This document shows positions 1 through 5,132 of a stretch of 5,132 bases of DNA, one piece after another. The translations under genes were made by a program, and so were the position numbers. The notes below the pieces were generated by a model, which worked only from the letters and a program-made list of their open reading frames with translations, ran no database searches and was not told the origin of the DNA. Positions within the stretch are counted from its first letter, which is position 1; every line of letters begins with the position of its first letter. The DNA lies in the NCBI GenBank assembly GCA_030840415.1, contig JAVEEO010000089.1, forward strand, positions 1-5,132. Direction: 5' to 3'. The DNA is from Pseudonocardiales bacterium. GTDB taxonomy: Bacteria > Actinomycetota > Actinomycetes > Mycobacteriales > Jatrophihabitantaceae.

Positions 1-78
1 TCGTTGGACGCGACACTCACGGACGGGTTCGAAACGAGCGCTGTCGAGCGAACTCAGGTAGTAGACCGCACCGATCAC
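1..78 (-). CDS. Putative immunity protein, 3'-partial (runs off the left edge)
   Basis: A GTG at 76-78 begins one base after the toxin's TGA stop and opens a frame that stays open for all 26 codons to the window edge. The visible N-terminus reads VIGAVYYLSSLDSARFEPV (first residue Met in the protein), then RECRVQR. No other in-frame start occurs nearby upstream, and the frame differs from that of the toxin. Polymorphic toxin genes are almost always followed directly by their immunity gene, and the near-contiguous stop and start suggest translational coupling. No clear Shine-Dalgarno is visible ahead of the GTG. I do not recognise the family from so short a piece, so the immunity role rests on position alone. 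Confidence 0.5.
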   Translation of the reverse strand, partial: MIGAVYYLSSLDSARFEPVRECRVQR

Positions 79-79
79 G

Positions 80-406
80 TCAGAACGCCGGGTTGACGCC
101 GCTGACGCGGGTGATCGTGATTGCCCCGTTCTGCATCCAGTTGGGAATGATGTATTCGGACAAACCACCCTTCATTCCGTCCAACTCAAGCGCGCTCCGC
201 TGCAAGACAACCGCAGCTGGGTCGTTGAGGGTGCCCTCGATGACAAACTGACCGGTGTTGGTAGCTCCACTTGCACCCCCTGACGGTAGTCCCGCCAGGT
301 CGCGGTAATTCGCCACATTCCCCGGGTTGACGGGCGACCAGGATGCGCCGCCCGCTTGGGAATCGCCACCGTAGACGCGATAGATCGTTTGGCCGACCGA
401 CGGTGC
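80..406 (-). CDS. C-terminal ADP-ribosyltransferase-like toxin domain, out of frame with the RHS cage
   Basis: This is the toxin tip of the RHS protein, displaced by a one-base shift. The frame is open only from 439, below a TGA at 440-442, and ends with TGA at 80-82. Taking the domain from APSVGQTIYRVYGG gives 108 residues. Motifs in order: IYRVYGGDS (Arg10 of the domain), ASWSPVNP, NYRDLAGLPSGG, TNTGQFVIEG (Glu57), LELDGMKGG, SEYIIPN (Glu84) and VSGVNP near the end. I recognise this set from C-termini of many RHS and related toxins. I believe they are annotated as TreTu-like, named for enzymes that ADP-ribosylate elongation factor Tu. Arg10 on the first strand and Glu84 before YIIP fit an R-S-E type transferase, where the catalytic Glu precedes a VLLP-like strand. 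The domain has no plausible start of its own; a GTG at 314-316 would remove the Arg strand. As written it is untranslated. Toxin identity is fairly sure; the EF-Tu target is only a family-based guess. Confidence 0.72.
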   Translation of the reverse strand, partial: APSVGQTIYRVYGGDSQAGGASWSPVNPGNVANYRDLAGLPSGGASGATNTGQFVIEGTLNDPAAVVLQRSALELDGMKGGLSEYIIPNWMQNGAITITRVSGVNPAF

Positions 407-3400
407 GCGTCTGCCGCCGCTTCTGCGGCGGCAGACGCCTCACCCGCACCGGCTGCTTCGCCCGCTGCGGCCTCACCAGCCGCAAGTGCCTCGCCCATGG
501 CCTCGGCGGCGCCCAACTCCACGGCCTCCTCGCCGGCCGCCAGCATCAGTCCTTCCATTGCGAGCCCGATGCCCGCCTCGAGCGCCAGGCCCAGGCCGCC
601 GGTCAGGAGGCCTAATGCGATGGCGGCGGCCAGCACACCGGCGTCCCCGGACGGGTCGGTCACGTTGACCGGATCGCCGCCGGCGTAGGCGTAGGTGTTC
701 AGACCGCCGTTCTGGCCGATCGGGTCCTGACTGATGAACCGGCCGAGGGTGGGGTTGTAGTAGCGGTCTCGGTTGTACTGCAGTCCGGTGGCCGCACTGG
801 CGGTCCGGCCCGTGAAGCCCGGGGCCCCCGCGACGCTCTCACCGCTGGCGGCCTGCTCGCCGAACGGGGTGTAGCCGAACTGCGATTTGACCGCTCCGGT
901 CGCATCGGTGGTGGCCAGCACCGACCCGAGCCGGTCGGTCAGCTGGCTGCGGCTGCCGTTGGCGTCGGTGCGGACCAGGGTGCGGTCCACGCCGAGCCCG
1001 GTCAGTTCGGTCGCGCTGACCGATCCGCCGGTCAGCTCGGCGACCTGGTTGCCGGACAGGTCCCACAGGTAGGACGTGCTGCTGCCGCCGCTGGTCACGC
1101 TGGTCCGGATGCCGGTCGGGCCGTAGGCGTAGCTCTCGGTCCCGCTGGGGCCGGTCACCGATCCGAGCTGGCCGCGGTCGTTCCAGCTGTAGCTGTTCGT
1201 GCCGTCGCTGGTGAGGTTGCCGGCATCGTCGTAGTTCTGCGCCGCCCCGTTCACCGTGCTCGCCTCGTTCGCCGCGTTGTAGCTCGCGGTCATCGCGGCC
1301 GGCAGTGCCAACCGTGCCCAGCTGCCGCTCTCGCCGACCACCCGGCCGACCGGGTCGTAGCTGTAGTCGAGGCTGCCGAGCGTGGTCGAGCCGCTGGTGT
1401 AGCCGATCGAGCTGAGCTGCCCGGCGGCGTCGTAGGCGTAGCTCTGGGTCGCTCCGGGCAGCGCGATGCTGCTCAGCCGGCCGTCGGTGTCATAGCCGTA
1501 GTTGGCGGTGGTACTGCCCTGGCTGACGCTGGCCAGCGCGTCGGCCGCAGTGTAGCCGTAGCTGATCGGCGTGCCGCCGGCCACGGTCATGCCGGTTCGC
1601 CGGCCGGCCGCGTCGTAGCTGTAGGAGATCGTGCCCTGCGGGGTGTTCACCGTGGTCGGCTCGCCGAAATCGTCGTAGCCGATGCTGGTGGAGCCATCCG
1701 CCGAGTCCTGCATCGAGGTCAGCCGGTTGACCGCGTCGTAGCCGTAGCTGACGCTGCTGCTCGCGCTGGCGCCGCTCACGCCGTAGCGCACCACCGACGG
1801 CCGGTTCAGCCCGTCGTAGCTGATGGTGGTGGTCTTGCCCCGGCCGTCAGTGGCCGAGGCCAGGTTGCCCGCCGGATCGTAGGTCCGGGTCAGGCTGTTC
1901 CCGCCGGTCTGCGTCCAGCCGGTCGAGCGGCCGTCCGCGTCATAGCTGTAGTTGGTGGTGTGGTTGTTGCCATCGGTGACGACGGACAGCTGGCCGTCCG
2001 GGGTGTAGCTGTAACCGACCTGCTGTCCGCCGGGGCTGACCACCTCGGTGACGTGGTTGCCGGCGTCGTAACTGGTGGACGTTTGCCCGCCGTCGGCCGC
2101 GGTGGTGATAACCGGGCGGTTGGCCGCGTCGCTCCAGTACTGGGTGGCCCGGTGCAGCGGATCGGTGCTGGACACCAGTTGGCCGAGCGGGTTGTAACTC
2201 GCGGTCACCTTGTCCGAGGTGGTGTTCGCGACGCTGGCCAACTGGCCGTCGGCGGCATAGGTGTAAGAGGTGACCTGCGACGCCGGGTTGGTCACCGAGG
2301 CCAGGCTGCCCATCGCGTCGTAGCCGAGGTTGGTCTGGTGGCCGAGCGGGTCGGTCACCGAGGTCAGCTGGCCATACGGGCCACTGGTGTCGTACGTCGT
2401 GGTGCGGGCCGCCGAGGTTCCCGCCTGCTGGGTCGAACTGGTGACGTTTCCGTTGCTGTCGTAACTGAAACTGGTCTGGTGGCCGAGCGGATCGGTCACC
2501 GAAGTGAGGTAGTCGGTGGTCGGCGCCAGGGTGTAGGACCAGGTCTCGGCCGAGGACGTACCGGGTGCCAGGGTCTTGCTGGTCACCACTCCGTCGGCGT
2601 TGAAGGTGTAGCGGGTGACGTGGCCGTCCGGGTCGGTGACGTCGGTCTGGGTGACCCGGTTGTTGGCATCGGTGGTGTAGCCGAAGGTGTAGCTGCCGCC
2701 GGTGCCGATCCGCTGGCTGGCCACCCGGCTGTTGCTGTCGTAGGTGTTGCTGGCGATCGTGTTGTTGCGGGCGTCGGTGACCGCCAGCAGCCGGTTGCTG
2801 GAGTCCCAGGTGTAACTGGTGGTGCCGCTGGTGGCGTTGGTGACCTGGCTGAGCCGGCCGTTGGCGTCGTAGCCGTAGCTGACCGTACGGCCGGCGTTGT
2901 CGACGGCCTGGGTAACCCGGTGCGAGCTGTTGTAGGTCAGCCGGATCCAGAGACCGTGCGGCGAGGTGACCTGGGTGATGTCGCCACTCTGGCCGCCACC
3001 GGCCCGGGAGATGGTGAGCTGGTTGCCGTACCGGTCCCGGATCGACTGCAGCGGCTGGTTCTCCCCGAAGACATAGGTCAAACCGGTGTGGCCGGTGACG
3101 TCCCAGCCCCGGCCGTTCCACTTCATCACCGCGTTGGCGAAGTCGCCCCAGCCGTTGGTGGCCTTGAACACCGCATCGGTGAAACCGGTGCCGGGGCTGG
3201 TCCGGACGAAGTGGATGTGGGTGCCGTTCGGGAACACCAGTTCGGACTGCTGGTACTGCTGGGCCGACCACTGGTACATGCCGTACGTCCAGTTGAAGCC
3301 CTGGCCGAACGCGAACTGGTTGGTGTCCAACTGCCGGTAGCTGCGGGTCAGCGTGATCGGCAGCGTGTCAGGCTCGGCCAGGTCGGTCTGGCTGAACGAG

Positions 3401-5132
3401 AACAGCCCGGTGCCCGGATCCACCGGGTCGGCCGCGGCCAGCGCGGCCAGGGCGTTGCCGATCGCCTGGCCGATGGCCGGCAGGTTCAAGCCCGGGATGT
3501 TGATCATCGCGCCGGTGAAGGACCAAACCTTCACTCCAGGATCCGGCACCACCTGCTTGCCGTCGGCGCTGACGCTGCCACCGCCGTAGATGTACCAGCC
3601 GCGGCCGGCCGGATCGTAGTTGTAGAACTGCACCCGCGAGCCCGGCCGGGCGTGCAGGCTGTTCGGGTAGATGATCTGCGCGCCCTGCGGGAAGATGTAG
3701 GACCCGCCCGGCTGCACGGTGAAGTAGGCCGGGGTGACCACGCCGGCCGGCAGCGGGAACGGTGGCCGGTCGGTCGGCACCGGGGTGATCGAGATTTGCC
3801 GGACGATGTGTCCCTGCAGATCCCGGACGACGGTGCCAGCCGGCAGGATCACCTCGAAGCCGGGGATCTCCGGCGTGGTGAGCACGGTCCGCCGGGTGGT
3901 CGGCGACGGGATAGCGCTCGCGTGCGCCATATCCAGCTTGGTCAGCCAGATCGGGTATCCCAGCGGCACGGTCCGGCCGGCGAGGACGAGCACCGAGACC
4001 TGGAAGATGCCGAACCGCCGGCTGGACGTACTGGCGGTGCCGCCGTCGATCAGCAGCACCCGCTGGCCGGCCGAGATGCCGGTCAGCAGGAACCGGCCGG
4101 TGCCGTCGCTGCGGGCGCGGTGGCCGTCGGCGGACAGCGTCACGCCCGGCAGCGGGGTGCCGCCGACAGTGAGCACCTGGCCGGCCAGCGCGGTGACGCC
4201 GGGCGGCGCGGCCAGCGGCGGCAGCGAGGCGGCCGGCGAGGGGGTGCGGTGCGACAGCCAGTCGGCGCCGGCCAGGTTCGACCGGCTGGGCAGCCAGGCG
4301 TCCCGGCTGCTGGCCGCCGAGGAGATCCAGCGCGGAGCGGCCGGTACGGCCTGGCGGTGCGCCGCCGCGGCGGGGCTGCGCGTCGCGGCCGGGTCCGGCA
4401 CGGTCCACCGGTCGTCCAGCACGGCCCGGATGGTGCCGGTACGGCGGGCCGGTGCGGCGGCGGTGCTGGTGCCGGTCGATGCGGTGGCCCGCAGCGGAGC
4501 GGCCAGCGAAGTAACCGAACCGACCGCGATGGTGGCGCTGCCGCTGTCGGCAGCGGTCGGGTTGAACGTCAGGGTATGGGTGCCGGCGGACGGCAGGGTC
4601 AGGGTGCCGGAGGAGTAGCTCGCCGAGCAGGCGTAGCCGTTGCTGACCGTGCTCCCAGTGGGGCTGGTCAGCGTCACCAGGTCGCAGTTGCTGGCCTCGG
4701 CGGTGTTACCGGTGATGCTGATGCTCACCTTCTGGCTGGCGGCGCCGGTGAAGGTGAGTTTGGCGCTCTGGCCAACGCTGACGCTGACGGTGACCGGAGC
4801 GCCGCCGACGGTGATCGGAGCGCTCGAGTCGGCGGGCACGGTGTAAATGGCGATGGTGGCGTTGCCGGTGTCCGGGCCACCCGGGTTGAACACCACCGTG
4901 TAGCTGCCGTCCGACGGCAACGCGGTGGTGTCGAGATAGTCGTTGGCCGAACAGGTCATCTTGCTGGCGACATTGCTGCCACTCGGGCCGACCAGGCTGA
5001 TGGTCGGGCAACTGGCGGACCGGGCGGTGATCCCGGAGAAATTGCTGAACACCCGCTGGCCGGCCGTACCGGTGAAGCTCAGCTTGGCGCTCTGCCCGAT
5101 GCTGGTGGTGACGGTGGTCGAGCTGCCGTCGG
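172..5132 (-). CDS. RHS/YD-repeat polymorphic toxin protein, 5'-partial, frameshifted before its toxin
   Basis: This is the cage part of a secreted polymorphic toxin. The frame is open to the right edge, so the true start and any signal peptide lie outside. A GTG at 5050-5052 is internal, because the repeat unit around it begins upstream. The 1652 codons visible give, in order: two Cys-paired beta repeats (residues 3-206), a Pro/Ala linker, a carboxypeptidase-regulatory-like domain (about 314-395), a ZU5-like domain (419-543), a DUF6531-like segment (568-642), YD repeats (699-1365) and an RHS core with DPSG at 1492-1495. A hydrophobic then Ala/Glu/Gly-rich spacer follows. In the family, the YD repeats form a hollow shell around the C-terminal toxin, and the core region cuts the chain. 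Near residue 1575 the frame departs from the toxin frame, so about 77 residues up to the stop at 172 resemble no domain and are probably spurious. All four Cys sit in the N-terminal repeats, which suits an exported protein. The RHS assignment is certain; a functional full-length product is not. Confidence 0.94.
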   Translation of the reverse strand, partial: DGSSTTVTTSIGQSAKLSFTGTAGQRVFSNFSGITARSASCPTISLVGPSGSNVASKMTCSANDYLDTTALPSDGSYTVVFNPGGPDTGNATIAIYTVPADSSAPITVGGAPVTVSVSVGQSAKLTFTGAASQKVSISITGNTAEASNCDLVTLTSPTGSTVSNGYACSASYSSGTLTLPSAGTHTLTFNPTAADSGSATIAVGSVTSLAAPLRATASTGTSTAAAPARRTGTIRAVLDDRWTVPDPAATRSPAAAAHRQAVPAAPRWISSAASSRDAWLPSRSNLAGADWLSHRTPSPAASLPPLAAPPGVTALAGQVLTVGGTPLPGVTLSADGHRARSDGTGRFLLTGISAGQRVLLIDGGTASTSSRRFGIFQVSVLVLAGRTVPLGYPIWLTKLDMAHASAIPSPTTRRTVLTTPEIPGFEVILPAGTVVRDLQGHIVRQISITPVPTDRPPFPLPAGVVTPAYFTVQPGGSYIFPQGAQIIYPNSLHARPGSRVQFYNYDPAGRGWYIYGGGSVSADGKQVVPDPGVKVWSFTGAMINIPGLNLPAIGQAIGNALAALAAADPVDPGTGLFSFSQTDLAEPDTLPITLTRSYRQLDTNQFAFGQGFNWTYGMYQWSAQQYQQSELVFPNGTHIHFVRTSPGTGFTDAVFKATNGWGDFANAVMKWNGRGWDVTGHTGLTYVFGENQPLQSIRDRYGNQLTISRAGGGQSGDITQVTSPHGLWIRLTYNSSHRVTQAVDNAGRTVSYGYDANGRLSQVTNATSGTTSYTWDSSNRLLAVTDARNNTIASNTYDSNSRVASQRIGTGGSYTFGYTTDANNRVTQTDVTDPDGHVTRYTFNADGVVTSKTLAPGTSSAETWSYTLAPTTDYLTSVTDPLGHQTSFSYDSNGNVTSSTQQAGTSAARTTTYDTSGPYGQLTSVTDPLGHQTNLGYDAMGSLASVTNPASQVTSYTYAADGQLASVANTTSDKVTASYNPLGQLVSSTDPLHRATQYWSDAANRPVITTAADGGQTSTSYDAGNHVTEVVSPGGQQVGYSYTPDGQLSVVTDGNNHTTNYSYDADGRSTGWTQTGGNSLTRTYDPAGNLASATDGRGKTTTISYDGLNRPSVVRYGVSGASASSSVSYGYDAVNRLTSMQDSADGSTSIGYDDFGEPTTVNTPQGTISYSYDAAGRRTGMTVAGGTPISYGYTAADALASVSQGSTTANYGYDTDGRLSSIALPGATQSYAYDAAGQLSSIGYTSGSTTLGSLDYSYDPVGRVVGESGSWARLALPAAMTASYNAANEASTVNGAAQNYDDAGNLTSDGTNSYSWNDRGQLGSVTGPSGTESYAYGPTGIRTSVTSGGSSTSYLWDLSGNQVAELTGGSVSATELTGLGVDRTLVRTDANGSRSQLTDRLGSVLATTDATGAVKSQFGYTPFGEQAASGESVAGAPGFTGRTASAATGLQYNRDRYYNPTLGRFISQDPIGQNGGLNTYAYAGGDPVNVTDPSGDAGVLAAAIALGLLTGGLGLALEAGIGLAMEGLMLAAGEEAVELGAAEAMGEALAAGEAAAGEAAGAGEASAAAEAAADAHRRSAKRSIASTVAIPKRAAHPGRPSTRGMWRITATWRDYRQGVQVELPTPVSLSSRAPSTTQLRLSCSGARLSWTE
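407..438. repeat. Perfect 14-bp inverted repeat with a 4-base loop at the frameshift
   Basis: Arms at 407-420 and 425-438 are perfect reverse complements (plus-strand left arm GCGTCTGCCGCCGC) around the loop TTCT. In the minus-strand transcript this is a very stable GC-rich hairpin with loop AGAA. No run of U follows it, so it is not an ordinary intrinsic terminator. It lies within the Ala/Glu-rich codons immediately before the toxin and borders the place where the reading frame changes. Confidence 0.9.
407..645 (-). other. Hydrophobic plus Ala/Glu/Gly-rich spacer between RHS core and toxin
   Basis: Just after DPSG comes a segment of about 37 residues that is hydrophobic and Gly-rich (VLAAAIALGLLTGGLGLAL, then EAGIGLAMEGLMLAAG). 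It is followed by about 40 residues made almost only of Ala, Glu and Gly (for example ALAAGEAAAGEAAGAGEAS). The first part could form one or two membrane-active or amphipathic helices. The second is likely a low-complexity helix or flexible tether. If cleavage occurs at DPSG, this spacer stays attached to the toxin and could help it across a target membrane; that is inference. A TTA Leu codon lies at 613-615. Confidence 0.7.
646..936 (-). other. RHS repeat-associated core domain ending in DPSG
   Basis: The segment starts with RLGSVLATTDATG and runs through FGYTPFGE, GFTGR, TGLQYNRDRYYNPTLGRF, ISQDPIGQNGG and NTYAYAGGDPVNVTDPSG. These match the canonical RHS core, of the form YDPFG, FTGR, GLYYxRARYYdPxxGRFLSxDPIG, NxYAYvxNnPvnxxDPxG. 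In characterised RHS proteins this region closes the cage and self-cleaves around the DPxG motif (here 646-657), freeing the variable toxin. The Asp residues in SQDPIG and TDPSG are intact, so the cleavage module looks functional. Confidence 0.92.
1036..3036 (-). repeat. YD (RHS) repeat array, about thirty units
   Basis: Roughly thirty copies of the YDxxGR(L/V) motif occur at about 20-residue spacing. Clear examples are YDANGRL, WDSSNRL, YDADGRS, YDAVNRL, YDAAGRR, YDTDGRL, YDAAGQL and YDPVGRV. Some units are degenerate, for example YTAADAL and FNADGVV. In solved RHS and TcC structures these repeats spiral into a closed beta-cage that holds the toxic C-terminus unfolded. The array has no Cys and few charged runs, typical of secreted YD proteins. 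The DNA repeats are mostly diverged, with one strong exception listed separately. Confidence 0.93.
2331..2505 (-). repeat. 34-bp near-identical direct repeat pair within the YD array
   Basis: Positions 2331-2364 and 2472-2505 match at 32 of 34 bases; both differences are G/A. Both encode the (Q)TD-type linker read as SVTDPLGHQT before a YD motif. The copies are 141 bp apart, exactly 47 codons, so recombination between them would remove or add whole YD units without changing frame. Confidence 0.85.
3205..3429 (-). other. DUF6531-like start of the RHS barrel
   Basis: The motif DPVDPGTGLFSFSQTDL, followed by LPITLTRSYRQLD and FGQGFNWTYGMYQW, is the familiar entry to RHS shells (DPV-x-x-x-TG-x-(F/L) then L-x-(F/L)-x-R-x-Y, then FG-x-G-W/F). 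It marks the change from N-terminal display domains to the YD-repeat cage. It is preceded by a short Ala-rich segment, AIGQAIGNALAALAAA, that could be a helix near the barrel mouth. Confidence 0.75.
3502..3876 (-). other. ZU5-like domain preceding the RHS shell
   Basis: The segment from IPGFEVILPAGTVV to WSFTGAMI contains the features of bacterial ZU5-like regions that precede YD repeats. These are an (L/I)PAGT strand, the ISITPVP strand, a YFTVQPGG motif, a G(A/T)QI(I/T)YPN motif and a FYNYDPAGRGWYIYGGGSVS strand pair followed by SADGKQV. It is likely an all-beta plug or anchoring domain at the open end of the RHS barrel. The ZU5 name rests on pattern memory, not on a profile search. Confidence 0.6.
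3945..4191 (-). other. Carboxypeptidase-regulatory-like beta domain in the RHS protein
   Basis: After a roughly 100-residue Pro/Ala/Arg-rich linker, the protein shows LAGQVLTVGGTPLPGVTL, then an SDGTGRFLLTGI turn and an LLIDGG strand. This is the usual pattern of carboxypeptidase regulatory-like (transthyretin-type) domains: a G-x-V strand, a P-(L/I)-x-G-V-x-(L/V) strand, a D-x-x-G-x-(F/Y) turn and a G-x-(H/R/Y) strand. Such domains are common as non-catalytic spacers in exported proteins. The domain boundary toward the ZU5-like part is approximate. No catalytic residues are implied. Confidence 0.65.
4513..5124 (-). repeat. Two tandem 108-residue Cys-paired beta-sandwich repeats (PPC-like)
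   Basis: Unit 1 lies at about 4837-5124 and unit 2 at about 4513-4800. Both open with a Thr/Val/Ser strand and a GQSAKL(S/T)FTG motif, and both contain a Cys pair: residues 41 and 60 in unit 1, 149 and 168 in unit 2. Each pair is offset by exactly 108 residues between units. Later shared motifs are LPS(D/A)G(S/T), (V/L)(V/T)FNP and a closing ATIA strand. The pattern resembles bacterial pre-peptidase C-terminal-like domains seen at the N-terminus of actinomycete RHS proteins, though the family name is an inference. The Cys spacing suggests one disulfide per unit, hence an extracytoplasmic location. Further units may lie beyond the window edge. Confidence 0.8.

Noticed and set aside
314..316. 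Independent start (GTG) for a separate small protein from the toxin frame
   Set aside because: It would remove the conserved IYRVYGGDS and SWSPVNP parts of the domain. The match to RHS tips favours a broken fusion over a stand-alone gene.
407..438. Intrinsic terminator
   Set aside because: The hairpin is strong but is not followed by a T tract on either strand, and it lies inside coding sequence.
390..439. Programmed -1 ribosomal frameshift joining cage and toxin
   Set aside because: The direction would be correct, but no standard slippery heptamer is in phase. The hairpin also lies at or upstream of the allowed slip region, whereas stimulatory structures sit downstream of the slip site.
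1940..3271. Long minus-strand open frame in a different register from the RHS gene (443 codons)
   Set aside because: It overlaps the YD repeats completely, and its product is a monotonous Arg/His/Pro/Gln mix typical of a shifted high-GC frame.
3368..4408. Second long shifted minus-strand frame (346 codons)
   Set aside because: It is Arg/Ala/Gly/Pro-rich with no motif and lies fully inside the ZU5-like and regulatory-like coding region.
3734..4618. Plus-strand open frame of 294 codons
   Set aside because: It is antisense to well-supported domains, low in complexity and without recognisable motifs, as expected from GC-skewed third positions.
5050..5052. GTG as the true start of the RHS gene
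   Set aside because: The frame is open for 26 more codons to the edge, and those codons encode the GQSAKLSFTG motif needed to complete repeat unit 1. The GTG is an internal Val.

Overview
The window is about 67-70% G+C over most of its length and reads almost entirely on the minus strand. Composition, GTG start codons and the type of protein encoded point to a high-GC actinomycete (Streptomyces-like Actinomycetota). The genus cannot be fixed from this sequence.

Nearly everything belongs to one polymorphic-toxin (RHS/YD-repeat) locus, read from the right edge to the left edge. From about 5130 down to 407 runs one giant frame whose 5' end lies outside the window. In coding order it holds: two 108-residue Cys-paired beta-sandwich repeats (4513-5124); a Pro/Ala linker; a carboxypeptidase-regulatory-like domain (3945-4191); a ZU5-like domain (3502-3876); a DUF6531-type entry to the RHS barrel (3205-3429); about thirty YD repeats (1036-3036); and an RHS repeat-associated core ending in a DPSG motif (646-936). 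A hydrophobic then Ala/Glu/Gly-rich spacer follows (407-645).

After the spacer the expected C-terminal toxin is present but in a different frame. Positions 406-80 encode a 108-residue domain with IYRVYGGDS, FVIEG, SEYIIPN and VSGVNP motifs. I take it to be an ADP-ribosyltransferase-like effector of the kind found at RHS C-termini, possibly the TreTu family. A net one-base shift close to a perfect 14-bp hairpin (407-438) separates it from the RHS cage. As written, the RHS frame misses the toxin and runs through about 77 unrelated residues to a stop at 172. This is either a real inactivation or a sequencing error in a GC-rich hairpin.

One base after the toxin stop, a new frame starts with GTG at 78 and stays open to the left edge. 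Its place and spacing fit the cognate immunity gene. The intended scheme is export of a large surface or secreted RHS cage, self-cleavage at the core, release of a small toxin, and protection of the producer by the immunity protein. No RNA genes, mobile elements, CRISPR arrays or promoters were seen. There is no gene-free stretch over 300 bases.
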